Below are positions 22,170-34,711 of a stretch of DNA of 64,000 bases, one piece after another. Made by a program: the position numbers and the translations under genes. The stretch is from Plicaturopsis crispa FD-325 SS-3 (taxonomy: Eukaryota > Basidiomycota > Agaricomycetes > Amylocorticiales > Amylocorticiaceae), in NCBI GenBank assembly GCA_000827205.1, contig KN832556.1, positions 537,436 through 601,435 of the forward strand. Direction: 5' to 3'. Each line of letters begins with the position of its first letter. Position 1 is the stretch's first letter. Under the pieces are notes generated by a model. It was given only the letters and a program-made list of their open reading frames with translations. It was not told where the DNA came from and searched no databases.

Positions 22170-22226
22170 TTTCGCGATGATACCTTTTTTCAAAAAATTA
22201 TCAACTAGAAGCTGTTTCTGAGCTTC
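22170..22226 (+). ncRNA. short box C/D snoRNA, snR24/U76-like target
   Basis: C-like box GATGATA at 22176 and D box CTGA at 22218. The 18 bases before the D box (22200-22217, ATCAACTAGAAGCTGTTT) complement the LSU segment AACAGCYUCUAGUUGAU with one position that differs from the yeast sequence I recall. The predicted target is the A of ACAG, the region served by yeast snR24 and human U76. Confidence 0.65.
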
Positions 22227-22557
22227 GGCCTTGATTGTGAATTTATTACTGACTTGTCGTCTCTCAATATGTGCGCGACCATTCGTAGCTAACGTTGTTG
22301 TCGTTGCAGGCTCTCCTTTCAGGCCAACGTCTCATGATTGCTTGGGTGTGGCCGCGCAGGTAAGCTTTCCTTTCAAGCTACTTGTCCCCCCCTGCGTGTT
22401 TTTGTGGGGTGTAACATGTATCCGTACACTACATTGTACTTGCTCGATATCTATCAATGATAATGTTATGTTTCATTCATGTTCAAGAACGGATTTGTAT
22501 GAATACAAACATTCTATCAACCCTGCTGGACTCCGTCTCTCCGTGTCGCAAGCTCAG

Positions 22558-23670
22558 CAATCTGCGAAGACGAGTCAAGTCTGTTGGTGCGCGAGGATGG
22601 AGGATGCCCCACGCCTTCTACGGAATCGTGAAGGTCGATCCTGCACATACTCTGCACACAGTCGATGTGTGTGCGTCAACTTTGGCAAGCTCGCTGTTGC
22701 CGATTTGCGTTGCTCTTGCGCTACCAGTCTCCTTTCCCGGAGCGGCTTTTCTTGATCTGACTCCGTTTATCTTTCTGTGCCCTGCGCCTGGCATTGTCCG
22801 CCTTTTCGAGACCGCGGACGCGCTCCTTCTGTTGCGCAGTCGGCTCGTTCTTCACGGATGCCGACGCGGAGGTCAATATCAGCGCATGCAGCTACGAAGC
22901 ATCAATATTCGCGAAGAGTGTACAGACGGTGATGAGACTCGCCTTTGATAGACAGTCGTCGACGTTCTGGGACTGCGAGCGGTGCACAGTCGACGTGATG
23001 AGGATGGACTGAGAGGACGACGCGTAGAATGGCTGGGCGAGAGTGCGTCAGACATGAAGGGCAACGACTGTATAGTTCCGTATACCGATTTCTTCAGGTC
23101 CTTTCTGGCCCAAGCTGGTACCAGCGGCGCGTCCACCGGACATCGCAGCGTTGCCTTTGTATTCACTTTGTTTACATTCTATCACAGTACTCATCAGCCG
23201 CTAGTACACGCGCAAGCAATCTATGGTACGCGCCTGTCCACCCGGACCAGAGCTCCTCGAGAACGTGAGCTCTACCATGTCTTTCGGTATATTTTCCGTC
23301 TTGAAGACACCTAGCCACGCCCGAGCCTGCGCGGTGTCCGCCGGCGTCTCCAGCGCGTGTAAAGCCGGGGGCAAAGAGAGGGCGCTCTTTCCGTGTGCAT
23401 TGCGGATTAGTTGCGGGGCTGCAGACTTTACGGTGGGGAACAAGGAGCGTAGAGAGAATGAGTATGTCGTAGCAAGCATGAGCCACAGTGCGCACGATGA
23501 ACTTGACAAGTTTTGGCCGATTACATGGCAATTGCGCGGAGTCCCAAAATTTCGGCCGACCATTCTTGACTCGACACTTCTCCAGATATTTATTCTCCTC
23601 TTCACTTTGAAGTCAACGGAACTGTTGCTGCTGGTCTACTTTCATTGCTTTCAGTCAAGTCTATATAGCC
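22558..23670. other. intergenic before ILV6, possible host-gene 3' part
   Basis: The first part probably belongs to the snoRNA host transcript. Frames of 80-180 codons occur in several phases but none has a domain or consistent splicing. 23560-23670 is the likely ILV6 promoter. Confidence 0.35.
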
Positions 23671-24897
23671 ATGGCCGGTGCACTCGTTTTCCGAGCGCGA
23701 TTACCGACGAGGGCGCTTTCCAGCCGCTCTCTTTTCACGACATCGTGTCTGCGAAACGGTGACCCCAAACCCCCGCAGCCCCCACGCCCAATTGAGGACT
23801 CCACATCCGCACTGGACTACAAGAAAGCCCACCGGGCGCGTCCCCCACCGCTCCCCGCCATGGATCTGCCGCGTCAGAGGACCGCAGAGGAGGCGGTGAC
23901 CAATATTCTCTACAACACCCCGCCGCCCAGTCTGCAGCCGTTTAAAAAGTACGTGGTACCCTTCGTCTTCTCTGTGCGTGGCCGCTAACTGAGAATGGTT
24001 CACTCGACGACTTTTTTATTTCCAGGCACACCCTGAACTGCTTGGTGCAGAACGAGCCCGGTGTGCTCTCGCGCGTCTCGGGGATTTTGGCCGCGCGCGG
24101 ATTTAACATTGAGTCTCTTGTCGTGTGCCGGACGGAGATCCGCGACCTCAGTCGCATGTGTATCGTCCTAAGCGGCCAGGACGGTGTCGTTGAACAGGCG
24201 CGGAGACAGCTCGAGGATCTCGTACGCAGTGTTTTTCGAACCTCGTCCTCTACACGGGCACTTATAACACACTTCTTACAGGTCCCTGTATGGGCTGTCT
24301 TGGACTACACGGGGACACGTACCATCACGCGCGAACTCCTTCTCACCAAAGTATCCATCCTCGGCCCCGAATACCTCGAGGAGCAGCTCACCGGCGGGCC
24401 CTCCCACGAGCCGCGCAGACATGAGCTGGAGCACGACAGCGCTAAGCTAGCCGCCGAGACGACGCTGGCAAACAACATGGAGCTCGGGGTGCACCCCGAG
24501 CAGCAGTCGGAGGGTGGCCACCTCGCGCCGCGCCCGCTGACGCCCTCGGAGGCACTGCGCCTCAAGCACCAGCACCTGCACTCCATCTCCGTGCTGGCGG
24601 ACCAGTTCGGTGCCAAGATCGTCGACGTGAGCGAGAACAGCGTGATCGTAGAGCTCACGGCGAAGACGAGCAGGGTGGAGGCGTTCCTGAGCCTGGTGAA
24701 GCCGTTCGGCGTGCTTGAGTCGGCAAGAACTGGTGCGTTATATCTGTGCGCTGCCGTCTACATGCTCAAGCTGACATTTTTCTTATTCAGGCTTGATGGC
24801 CATGCCGCGGACACCTATTTCGAGGTCTGCCGAAGATGAGGACGACGTCGCTGCTGACAGCGGACCCGTTGACGCGAGTCTCCTCCCCCCGGGATGA
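23671..24897 (+). CDS. ILV6: acetolactate synthase regulatory (small) subunit
   Basis: Mitochondrial regulatory partner of acetolactate synthase (Ilv2) in valine, leucine and isoleucine synthesis; it confers feedback inhibition by valine. Four exons (23671-23948, 24026-24221, 24282-24732, 24791-24897) give 343 residues. The N terminus is Arg/Ser-rich without acids (MAGALVFRARLPTRALSSRS), a mitochondrial presequence. An ACT domain begins at about residue 95 (HTLNCLVQNEPGVLSRVSGI, then ARGFNIESLVV). The second half holds the conserved LLTKVSILGPEYLEEQ and HLHSISVLADQFGAKIVDVS blocks. The acidic insertion between them (SHEPRRHELEHDSAKL) is typical of fungal members. Confidence 0.95.
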
Positions 24898-25259
24898 TTT
24901 GCCCATCACGTTTCCCGAAGCTCTTCAAGTGATGCAGGCGGAAAGGAATTTTTATACACAAGTAAAAGTACGATGATTTACACGGTATGCCTATTAGGAA
25001 TCAGATGATAATGGAGCCGGAAGTGCATATAACGGATTGGATAAGTGAAAAACACAGCAAAAAAGGCGAGATGACAAGAAACCCGAACCATGTATGGTGA
25101 CACAGGTGTATATATCAAGCATGGTGGAAAGCGTCCACTGGCGACCCCAGACAACGGAGAAAAAATACAGCATGAGAAAGGGAAGGTACCTGGAATAAAT
25201 ATGCATTATATAGCAGATGCTGGCGGCGGGCGAGGAGGACGGCGAACGAGGAGGCGCTT
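24898..25259. other. convergent 3' region of ILV6 and the PDK1-like gene
   Basis: A-rich runs near 24935-25170 fit 3' untranslated sequence. No gene seen. Confidence 0.4.
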
Positions 25260-27769
25260 TCAAGTCCGTGGTTTGACCTGTGGTCGCGAGGTGAGCACTT
25301 CGTTGATTTTTTGGACCCAAGTCTTGGCAAGGCTGGCGCTGGGCGCAGCGTAGCTCTGCGATTTCGACGACTGCACATGGTACCATCAGCGCCTGACGTT
25401 GACGGTGTTTGAAAAAAAAAACGTACTGTTAAAACGACGAATTCACGTTCCCCTTTCGGTTCTACGCTCTGCACGATACTTTTTCCCTCCTTCTCCTTGC
25501 CCTTATCGTCTTTCGCTCGATCCGTGGCCCGCAGCGCGAGCTCGCTCTTGATGCCGACACCGCTCCCCTTTGAGCTTAGTTTCAGGCATAAGAGCCTGTT
25601 CGGGGTGAGCACCAACTGGCGCGTCTTTGGCTTCATCGGCGACACAGGGATGGGCAGCAGGCGGCTTGCTCGCCGCCGGATCGCACGCGCCTCGACTGGC
25701 GAGCTGTAGAGAATGGTCTCGCCGGGGGCAAGCACCGAAGACCAATCGACGGTACTGGTTGGCCCGTTCCCTTGAACAGGCGTCAGAGAACGATTCCGCC
25801 CGCGTTCCACCTCCAGTGCTTCCAATGCACCGCCAAGCTTCTCCACAGGACTCCCCTCGGATGAGCTCGTCGCACTCTCTGCATCGGCCTCAGCCGGCAC
25901 TGATAATGCACGCGTAGTCGATTCCCCTCGGCCACCTGATGGCGACCGCGCAGCCGCGTCGCCGTGCCCCATGATCGTGGCAGTCTCTTCCGACAGCTGC
26001 CCTGGGCTCGAGTCGCGCGGCAGTCCTATTGCCTCCTTCACGTCCTCTCTCGACGTCTCCCCCAGCGGACTGTTGACATATCCCGTCGCACGACTGCCAT
26101 TCGCTGCGTTCTGTGTCGCCATCAAGTACGCTGGGCCTTTTGCGTCTGGAGCCCACGGCATTCCGTCTGTGCCGTCATCGTCGTCATCGTCATCTCCGGC
26201 GTCGACCAGCTCGTCCCACGCGGCACCCACATCCTCCCAGTTCTGATCCGCGCCTGATGCGAGGGGATGTTCTTTCTTGACTAGACCGGACTCGAGGGGC
26301 GGCGCGGGGTCCGTCCAAAGGGTCGACCAGGAGATGTTCGCAAAGAATGGGTGTGCGCGTAGAGCAGCCATCGAGCTCGGGCTGTCCGAAGCACCGGCAC
26401 CTAATCGCTCACTGGGCTCATGGACCTGCAAAGTTACAACATCAAGCACGGTACGTGCTGTCGGGGAGGGGGACGCACTAAGAGTTTTTGCACCAGATCT
26501 TTGGCCTGTTCGTCAAAGCCCTCTGGGAATGTATAATCCATCTGTTTAACCTTCTGCCACGTTAAATACTCGGACAATCCTTGGAACGCAAACCGCCCCG
26601 CGATCATCTGATATACGACGCAACCTAATGCCCACATGTCCGACGCCTTACTCGTCTCGCAAAGTTCCAGCAGTTCGGGTGCAACATATTGGGCAGTGCC
26701 AACCCATGTTTTGGCACGTTCGACTACACGAAGATCAGTCACATGCGACCTTGGGGCACTGGCAGGAAGATTCATACCTCCCGACTCGAGAAGTTTGGCG
26801 GTTCCGAAGTCAGTTATCTTGATCCGGAAGGCATCATCCAATAAAAGATTTTCGGGTTTGAGATCTCTGCAGAATATAGCGTTGAATACATATAATCGTC
26901 GCGGCCATGTTGATGAATTGCACGTACCTGTGTATAACACCCTTCGAATGCATGTAATCGAGGGCGTCCACAATTTGGGCGGTGTAATACTGGGTGCAAG
27001 CCGTTGAAAGGGAACCCATGCGCGATATACGAGACTGCAGCTCTCCGTTTTTCGCTAGATCCAGAACGAAATCTGCGTGGATTTGTGAGGATTTACCGCG
27101 CAAATGCATGCAGATGACACTTACAAAGACTCCATTCGTCGTGGAACGTCCAGTGAAGTCTGACAATGCCTGGGTTACCATTCCCCAACCGAGCGAGCGT
27201 GTTTCGTTCCGTGAGTGCCGTCTCCATTTTATTATTCCGTACCAAGTGCCCCTTGTCCAATACTTTGATAGCATAGTCCTGCCCCGTAGCAAGATACGTC
27301 CCACGCAAGACCTGTTTACGTATCGGTGTGCGTTAGCATGAATAACACTCTTATGACTATCAATGGCACGCACCGTTGAATAGGCCCCTTCACCGAGGGT
27401 CTCGCCAAACTGAAAGTCCTCAGCCGAAAGACGGCCATTGACGGACGGATTACGCGATTTGGAGCGTCTGCGAGCGCTGGCAATGCGTGCCTCAACGGAT
27501 GGGCCATGGTTGTCTGAGACACCAAGCTCCCTCGTCAAATAGGACGGAGGCCTCGAGTTCTGCGCCTGGGGTGAATGCGGGCTCCTAGTACGCGATCGCG
27601 GGGACGAAAAGGTGCGCAGCGGACGAGGACGCGGCGTCTTCAGGAGAAGAGAAGATGTTGAGTCTGAGCTGGATGATGAAGAAATGGTGGACGCATTTCT
27701 GCTGAGATCTGCCAATGTCTGGGGGAAAGACGGCTCGGGCGGCGGTGTAGAGACCTCAGTTTTGAGCAT
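25260..27769 (-). CDS. PDK1-type AGC protein kinase with C-terminal PH region
   Basis: Fungal homologue of 3-phosphoinositide-dependent kinase 1 (Pkh1/2, Ksg1), which phosphorylates the activation loop of other AGC kinases at the cell cortex. The start is MLKTEVSTPPPEP at 27769, followed by a Ser-rich disordered N terminus. Kinase motifs in order: FGETLGEGAYSTV (Gly loop), YAIKVLDKG (Lys), HRDLKPENLLLD (catalytic loop), DFGTAK, and KTWVGTAQYVAPELL, the characteristic PDK1 activation segment. After the kinase come a long Ser/Asp-rich linker with a seven-Asp run and a PH-like end (TRQLVLTPNRLLCLKL to SLAKTWVQKINEVLTSRP). The stop TGA is at 25260-25262. At least six introns interrupt the kinase half. 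Confidence 0.92.
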
Positions 27770-28049
27770 TCAGCGACGAGAAACGGATATAAAAACGAGC
27801 GAAAGTAATTTTGAGATGGGCGTCGAGGTATAAGTAATTGGGGCCAGAGAAAGCGATGCACGGATCTCGTCCCCGGCCCCGAGCCGCGCGCGTCTATACC
27901 CCACAGCGATCCACTCACGGCCGTCAATAAACAAATCATAGTCGTCGCATTGCTAAACCGTAGGCTACATTTTATTTTTACACTGCTTGCCCATCTTCTC
28001 CCCAACAACAATTTAGAATAAAAAAACATAAAGCCATGCAATAGAACCT

Positions 28050-31000
28050 CTATCCGCACCAGGCGCGCGCACTGCGGAATATTTCGAACCAAGGGCCGAC
28101 GCCTTGCCATTCCCCAGCGAGTGAAGGGGGGTACCAGCTGTTGCTCTCCAGCGCTGCAACGCGCTCCGGATGAGGCATCAGCGCAAGCACGCGTCCGTCC
28201 GACGTTTGGACGCCTGTGACCCCGCCAGGGCTACCGTTGGGGTTGAGAGGGTAGGTTTCGGTTGGCACGCCCGCGGAGTCGACATAGCGCAGAGCCAAGA
28301 TGCCTTGGGACTCTACAGACCGCCGATGATCATCGCTGGCAAACGAGGCTCGACCTTCACCGTGAGCGACGGCAACGGGAAGTGTAGAGCCAATAACGCC
28401 ACGGAGGAACACCGACGCTCGGGTGGCCTCCCCGTCCACGACTTCTACCATGGACACACGCCCCTCGAACCTCCCGCTAGCATTGGCTTTGAAGTCGGGC
28501 CAATCCTGGGCACCGGGTATGATTGTTTTGAGATGGCTGAGGAACTGGCAGCCGTTGCAGACCCCCAGGGCGAACGAGTCTTGTCGCTGGAAGAAATGGA
28601 CAAAGTCTTTCCGCGCAGTCTCGTTCAAGAGAGCTGAGTTGGCCCATCCCTTCCCTGCACCTAGAACGTCTCCATACGAGAACCCACCGCAAGCTGCAAG
28701 GCCGCGGAAGTCCTGCAAACTCGTCGCGCCACTGAGTATGTCAGACATGTGCACGTCGACGGCATCAAATCCAGCGGCAGTGAATGCCCAGGCCATCTCA
28801 ATGTGGCCATTGACACCCTGCTCGCGTAGAATGGCCACACGAGGACGCGAAGCGAAGGTGCGGGTGGGTGAGGGAGCAAAAGATAGGTTATAGAATAGCC
28901 CTTTGTGCGATTCATCGCTGATCAGATCAAACTCCTGCTGGGTCGATATGGGACTATCGCGAAGAGATTGCATCCGATACGAGGTTTCCGACCACATCCG
29001 TTGCAGCTCTGGTCGGGTGCTAGAGAAGAGTGGCACAGCGCCGTGGACGATAGTGATGCTCTGGTCGTGCGAATCAAGAACCCGTCCGATAGCATGGATG
29101 GAGGTCGAGGGGAAACCAGAACCGACAAAGGCGGACATAAGCCTCCCAAGCTGCGATTGCCGCACTTGCACAACAGCGCCCAACTCTTCGTTGAAAAGCG
29201 TCGAGATCGGGTCCTGGACGGAATGAAGAGCGTCAAGCGAGATTTCTACCCCAACACGCCCTGCAAATGCCATCTCTGCCACTGTTGTGAACAGCCCGCC
29301 ATCAGAGCGATCATGGTACGCCAACACGAGTCCTGGATCGCTGGTCCTGACAGCCTGGCAGCCGGTCAAGAAAGCCTTGAGAATCGCCGCATCCTCCACA
29401 TCAGGGGCATCCGCCCCAATCTGCTTGTACGCCTGTGCCAGGGCAGATCCCCCCAGACGCTCTTTCCCCTCAGCAATGTCAAAGAACACCAGCACCGTCG
29501 GCTCTCCCACGTCTGTTCGGAGCTGCGGCGTCCAGGTCGCTCCGACATCATCAACGCGCGAGAACGCCGTGACAATCAACGAGAGGGGCGAGCTGACTTC
29601 CCGCTGTTTGCCTTGTTCCTCCCACTTCATCGACATGGACATAGAGTCTTTGCCAACAGGGATCCCCACCCCGAGAGCAGGACACAGGTCCATGCCCACG
29701 GCCTTCACCGCCTCGTACAGCCCCACCCCCTCTCCCGCCTTCGAAGCAGCGCACATCCAGTTTGCACTCAGTTTCACGCGCGACAGATCGCCGAAAGACG
29801 CAGCGGCGAGGTTGGTAAGGGATTCGGCGATGGCCATCCGCGCCGAAGCCGCAGGGCTCAGCAGGGCCAATGGTGTCCGTTCGCCCATGGCCATGGCCTC
29901 ACCGTTGCGGACATCGAAGCCGTAGGATGCGCGCGTCACTCCAACATCGGCCACGGGAACTTGCCAGGGCCCGACCATCTGGTCGCGTGTGACAAGCCCA
30001 GTGATTGACCTATCACCGATAGTAATGAGAAATGACTTCGAGCCAACCGAAGGTAAACGCAGGACACGCCCGACGGCGTCCGATAAACGATCAGGGAGTG
30101 CAGCGATGGATGGAAGGTATGTAGTAAGCGACGAGTCGAAGGGGACGCGATGAGGAGAACGCGTGCTATCCTTGCGCGCCATCCGAGGAGGCTTGCCAAA
30201 GAGCGTCGACATCTTCAGTCGGATGACGTCTTGCGAGAGGAGCCTATCCGTGACGATCAGTTCCTCCTCCTGCGTCGCTGTGCCTACCACAGAGAACGGG
30301 CACCGCTCGCGCCTCGCTAGCCGTTCGAACACGGCCTCCTTGTCCTGGGACACAGCGAGGACGTACCGCTCCTGGCTCTCATTGCACCAGATCTCCATAG
30401 GCGACATGGAAGAGTCGGCGACGAGCACATCGCGTATCTCGAACTGTGCACCAAGTCCCGAATCGTGTACCAGCTCCGGCAGGGCGTTCGATAAGCCGCC
30501 CGCCCCGACGTCGTGGATGCTCTCGATGGGCGATTGCGCCCCCAGGTTGATGCACGCATCGATAACCTGTTGACATCGCCTCTGCATCTCTGCATTATCT
30601 CTTTGCACCGACGCAAAGTCTAGTTCAGCCGAGCTCGCGCCGGAGACCTGACTGGACGCTGCACCGCCACCCAAGCCTATTAACAGCCCAGGGCCGCCGA
30701 GAACCACAATCTTCGCTCCGGGAGTTATGCGGGATTTCATCGCGAACTGCGGGCGCACGTTCCCGTACCCGCCTGCGACCATGATGGGTTTATGGTACCC
30801 ACGAATCTCCTCGTGCCCGCCAGTCTCTGTCGGCACGCTCTCTGCAAACGCACGGAAGTACCCGGACAGGACAGGGCGCCCAAACTCGTTATTGAACGCG
30901 CTCGCACCCAGCGGCCCGTCGATCATGATGTCGAACGCTGAGGCGATGTGCGCAGGACGGCCGAAGTCCGTCTCCCAAGGTTGCACAAACCCGGGGATCA

Positions 31001-32114
31001 GGAGGTTAGAGACGGTGAAACCAGCCAATCCGGCTTTGGGCTTCGAGCCGCGCCCTACAGCGCCTTCGTCCCGAATCTCACCGCCGGAGCCGGTAGCTGC
31101 GCCGGGATAAGGCGAGACAGCGGTCGGGTGATTATGTGTCTCCACTTTGATAAGAATGGGCATTTCCTCGTCGTGGGATTCGTATGATAGTTGCGTCGTA
31201 CTACCACTCTTAGAAGCACCAAACCGGGGCGAGAGGTAGCCCTCGAGGACGGCTGCGTTGTCCGAGTACGCCGATATGGTCCCTGTACCGTTGAGTTTTT
31301 CGGTGTTCCGTATCATTTGGAATAGAGACAGGTCGAGAGGAGTCCCGTCGACTGTCCACGAGGCGTTGAAGATTTTATGGCGGCAATGCTCGGAGTTGAC
31401 CTGCGCGAACATGAACAGCTCCGCATCGGTGGGATCGCGGCTGATGGGTGCCGACCCGGACACAAAGGCGTCGACGAGGTAGTCGATCTCGTCTACCGCG
31501 AGTGCGAGGCCTAGCTCTTTGTTCGCAGCCAGCAACTTCTCTCGCGCATTCTGTGCACTCGGGGCGTCACCACTGAGGCTCACGGTCCGAAGCGGGCGAG
31601 GGTCTCTGTGCGCAAACATGTCCTCCTCGCGCGGGGCGGTGAGCTGCACTACCTGCGTCATTCGATCGTGGATGAGGTGCGCAAACGAGTCAACGTCGGC
31701 CTGGGTAAGGGGTTCATCCTGTGCCGTCGTAAGGACGTATAAGACACCCCGTTCTAAGCGTTCGACGTGATCGCCAAGATTGCACAGAGCGGCTATGTCT
31801 GTGGCTTTGCTAGACCATGGAGATATAGACCCTGGGCGCGGAACAACGAACACGACGTTTCGCAGCGTTCCGAGGGCTTTGGTGGTGCCCGGTAGTCTGG
31901 TGTCGTCGCCATACTCCAAGAGTCGATCAAGGTATTTCTTGGATGGAGAATCAGGATCCAGAAGGTCATCTTCGACGGTCTGCGAGTTGCATTTCACAAG
32001 ATGGATGTAAACGGCGTCTATGGCAGTGATCTTGGCGCAGATTTGTTCGATTTCTCTGCTCAGAGCATCTCGCTTTGGTGCCGAAAAGACTGAAGAGCCT
32101 GGCAGGATCAGCAT
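28050..32114 (-). CDS. ADE6: phosphoribosylformylglycinamidine synthase
   Basis: Fourth step of de novo purine synthesis: ATP- and glutamine-dependent conversion of FGAR to FGAM, in the cytosol. The frame runs without an intron from [18 protein letters not shown] (ATG at 32114) to the TAG at 28050, about 1354 residues, the length of the eukaryotic single-chain enzyme. An upstream in-frame ATG at 32297 would add 61 residues unlike the family, so I prefer 32114. PurL-type synthetase motifs are present ([20 protein letters not shown], then [15 protein letters not shown] and [13 protein letters not shown]). The C-terminal glutaminase has the nucleophile Cys in GVCNGCQF and the His/Glu in MPHPERV. 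The long plus-strand frames over this gene are shadows. Confidence 0.97.
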   Translation of the reverse strand: MLILPGSSVFSAPKRDALSREIEQICAKITAIDAVYIHLVKCNSQTVEDDLLDPDSPSKKYLDRLLEYGDDTRLPGTTKALGTLRNVVFVVPRPGSISPWSSKATDIAALCNLGDHVERLERGVLYVLTTAQDEPLTQADVDSFAHLIHDRMTQVVQLTAPREEDMFAHRDPRPLRTVSLSGDAPSAQNAREKLLAANKELGLALAVDEIDYLVDAFVSGSAPISRDPTDAELFMFAQVNSEHCRHKIFNASWTVDGTPLDLSLFQMIRNTEKLNGTGTISAYSDNAAVLEGYLSPRFGASKSGSTTQLSYESHDEEMPILIKVETHNHPTAVSPYPGAATGSGGEIRDEGAVGRGSKPKAGLAGFTVSNLLIPGFVQPWETDFGRPAHIASAFDIMIDGPLGASAFNNEFGRPVLSGYFRAFAESVPTETGGHEEIRGYHKPIMVAGGYGNVRPQFAMKSRITPGAKIVVLGGPGLLIGLGGGAASSQVSGASSAELDFASVQRDNAEMQRRCQQVIDACINLGAQSPIESIHDVGAGGLSNALPELVHDSGLGAQFEIRDVLVADSSMSPMEIWCNESQERYVLAVSQDKEAVFERLARRERCPFSVVGTATQEEELIVTDRLLSQDVIRLKMSTLFGKPPRMARKDSTRSPHRVPFDSSLTTYLPSIAALPDRLSDAVGRVLRLPSVGSKSFLITIGDRSITGLVTRDQMVGPWQVPVADVGVTRASYGFDVRNGEAMAMGERTPLALLSPAASARMAIAESLTNLAAASFGDLSRVKLSANWMCAASKAGEGVGLYEAVKAVGMDLCPALGVGIPVGKDSMSMSMKWEEQGKQREVSSPLSLIVTAFSRVDDVGATWTPQLRTDVGEPTVLVFFDIAEGKERLGGSALAQAYKQIGADAPDVEDAAILKAFLTGCQAVRTSDPGLVLAYHDRSDGGLFTTVAEMAFAGRVGVEISLDALHSVQDPISTLFNEELGAVVQVRQSQLGRLMSAFVGSGFPSTSIHAIGRVLDSHDQSITIVHGAVPLFSSTRPELQRMWSETSYRMQSLRDSPISTQQEFDLISDESHKGLFYNLSFAPSPTRTFASRPRVAILREQGVNGHIEMAWAFTAAGFDAVDVHMSDILSGATSLQDFRGLAACGGFSYGDVLGAGKGWANSALLNETARKDFVHFFQRQDSFALGVCNGCQFLSHLKTIIPGAQDWPDFKANASGRFEGRVSMVEVVDGEATRASVFLRGVIGSTLPVAVAHGEGRASFASDDHRRSVESQGILALRYVDSAGVPTETYPLNPNGSPGGVTGVQTSDGRVLALMPHPERVAALESNSWYPPSLAGEWQGVGPWFEIFRSARAWCG

Positions 32115-32589
32115 GGCTAGGATCTTTGTTAGGCACTGAACGAACGAAAGCTGTGCACTGCACACCTCACGACAGGCCGGGCAGTTTGACAGAGTCTGGT
32201 AGAATCTGGTACGAAATGGAGCTGAAGATTGGACGCCGCGTTGAAGAAATTTCAATCCGACAAGATTCAGAGTAGATTCCATATTCGCGGAGTTCAAAAG
32301 TCGCTTGCCACGAAGTTCAAACCACAGGCGTTCGTGAGTTGATCGTGAGTCTCTCCTACCGAACAGACACTACCGCTCGTACTTACATCCTCTCTATAAA
32401 GTGTCGTGCACTTGCCAGATCACACTGCCGCATATATTCGTCCGCTTATGCCGCGAAATTTGTCACGGCGGAATTGCAGTGGGTGCCACTGTAGAGCGAC
32501 CCACTCCCTCTTCCGATGCATATAAGTATCTTTAGTTGCGCCTTCCCCGTTGAAGAGTCTTCTCTATTTTAAGCTTTACACACGCCAAA
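32115..32589. promoter_or_regulatory. shared divergent promoter, FGAM synthase and aldo/keto reductase
   Basis: This is the only sequence between the two divergent starts, so it must carry both promoters. An AT-rich TATTTTAAG lies about 25 bases before the reductase ATG. Confidence 0.45.
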
Positions 32590-34461
32590 ATGTCGACCGC
32601 ACCAACTCGCAAAATTGGTTATGGTGAGCACGATATATTGATTTGCGATGCATAACTTTGATATCCTCGACAACGTCAGTCCGCTTGGGCAACTCTGGCC
32701 TGAAAGTGTCCAAGATTATCCTAGGCACAATGCAATACGGGAGCAAGGGATGGCAGCCATGGGTCATTGATGACCAGGAAGAGGTGACCAAGCACATCAA
32801 ATTCGCGTTCGTGCTGGCATATATTTCCCACCTCTTCCGTGAACTGATGTATGCCTCGGATCCACAGCTACGATGCCGGTATACAGACGTTCGACACTGC
32901 CAATGTACGCGCTTTTTCTCCGCTGGAGATGTCCCATTTTCTTACCGATACTTCAGGGTTACTCTAACGGTCTCTCGGAGATCATGCTCGGAAAGGCTCT
33001 AAAGGAACTCCAGCTTCCGCGCGACGAGATCGTGGTAATGACGAAGGTACGGCTGTCTCCCAGTTGTCGAGGCCTGCGCATCTGACGACAACCTCAATAG
33101 CTGTTCATGACCGTCGGCAAAGACCATGACACCAGTCTCTTGACCTTGCGTGCCAAATCCCCGGAGGAGCAAGGTTATGTCAACCAGCATGGTCTTAGTC
33201 GCAAGGTGCGATCCTCTTTTCTATCGTGGAATTGCATGGGACTTGACAATGATACGTGCGCATGAATAATGCAGCATATCTTCGAGTCAGTGAAGCACAG
33301 CCTTGAGCGTTTGCAACTCGACTACATCGATCTTTATCAATGTGAGTACTCCAGCGCAATCTTGTTAGCCAGGCCCATCAACTAAATCGTCTCGATGAAG
33401 GCCATCGTTTCGATAACGATACTCCTATTGAAGAGACTGTCCGTACTCCGGTGAAATCCACTCGTCGGTTCTGTCTCAATATCGTTTTGTTTAGATGCAA
33501 GCTCTCCACGACATTGTGAAAGCTGGCTATGTTCGGTACATCGGAATGAGCTCATGTCATGCATGGCAATGTAAGTTTTATCATGACTTCCTTTCAATCA
33601 TCTTGCATGTCTCTGACCCGCGTCTTTCCAGTCCACGCGATGCAAAGTACGTCCTTTGACATTCATCCCGACTCCTTCTGGTTGGGCTCACCATATCTCA
33701 GACTACGCTATCACGCATAACCTGACGCCCTTTATCTCGATGCAAAACCACTACAGCCTTATTTACCGCGAGGAGGAGCGCGAGATGTTCCCGACCCTCA
33801 AGGTATATATTCACCGTCACATCTCACGGTCTATGAGGCATAACATCGTGGCAGCACTTCGGCGTCGGATCCATTCCCTGGTCGCCGCTCGCTCGCGGCC
33901 TCCTCACGCGTCCCCTAGACGATCACTCGAAGCGCGGTGACACCGACTGGTACGTGATCTTCACCTTGTTGGACGCGCCGTCGTAATTTATGATCACGGT
34001 GACAAATAGGGCCATTAAAATGTATCCCGATGGCCCCGCAACCGTAGACATTGTCAAACGGTAGGTCTCTGGTTACTTATGACTGATTCATGTTGTCACT
34101 AACGGATCTTTCGTTCGCCTTTCAGCGTCGAGGAAGTCGCTAAGAACAAGGGGATCAGCATGGCCCAGGTCGCCATCGCCTGGACGCTATCCAAGCCAGG
34201 TAAGCCTACGTTTGCACCTCGAGCCCCAACCAGCGGCCAACTGCCTTGTTACGGATAGGTGTCACTGCGCCTATCATTGGCTCCACCAGCCTCAAGCACC
34301 TCGCAGATATCATCGGTAAGTTGCGCCATGGAAAACTTGTCCACTAGATGCGGCCGTTGACGTTTTGGTCCGTAGGGGGCGTCGATGTATCCCTCACGGA
34401 GGAAGAGATCAAGTATCTGGAAGAGCCGTACAAGCCCTTGAACATCATCGGGCACCAGTGA
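32590..34461 (+). CDS. aldo/keto reductase, yeast AAD/YPL088w-like
   Basis: NADPH-dependent reductase of aldehydes and ketones with a TIM-barrel fold. The start is MSTAPTRKIGY; I read about 13 short exons joined by 45-80 bp introns, ending GHQ at the TGA at 34459. Family motifs: GNSGLKVSKIILGTMQYG, FDTANGYSNGLSE (Asp and Tyr of the active site, across an intron), IVVMTKLF (Lys), and GMSSCHAWQ (His region). Later blocks are GVGSIPWSPLARGLLTRP, GISMAQVAIAWTLSKP and TAPIIGSTSLKHLADI (cofactor binding). The closest type is the fungal aryl-alcohol dehydrogenase/versiconal-acetate-reductase group; the substrate cannot be told. It converges with the next gene. Confidence 0.92.
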
Positions 34462-34711
34462 GAGACTAGACGCGGGGCAGTAAGCCTGTATTCTATCCGC
34501 AGTACTTTCGTAAATTCGAGGAGATAATCATGCGCAGTCAGCGGCTGGAGGGGCTACATCAAATGACATTGCAGTTACGGAACAGAAGGAGAGCGATGGC
34601 AGTTATGAATTTCCAGCCGATTCTATGTGACGGTCAAAAGGGAGAAGATGAGATACTTGCTACATCGACTTCAATCAACATCAAATTCGCAAATTTGCCT
34701 AGTGAGAGTCA

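Larger units (their letters stand above)
21040..22600 (+). ncRNA. multi-intron snoRNA host gene
   Basis: A chain of short exons without a shared reading frame is separated by introns with strong donors (GTGAGT, GTGAGC or GTAAGC) and pyrimidine-AG acceptors. Introns as I read them: 21119-21320, 21379-21572, 21636-21783, 21883-22077, 22146-22309 and 22360-22557. The first five contain a C-like box (GATGATM or GATGT type), a CTGA D box and, directly before a D or D' box, 11-18 nt complementary to rRNA sequences I recall. This is the organisation of a UHG-type transcript: exons are discarded and introns are processed to box C/D snoRNAs for rRNA 2'-O-methylation in the nucleolus. The transcript ends are not defined; it diverges from the gene starting at 20785. 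Confidence 0.8.

Noticed and set aside
28905-30008. 367-codon plus-strand frame
   Set aside because: It lies wholly inside the FGAM synthase coding sequence and has no family resemblance.
32115-32297. N-terminal extension of FGAM synthase from an upstream ATG
   Set aside because: The extra 61 residues do not fit the family, whose proteins start near MLILPGS; length from 32114 is already normal.
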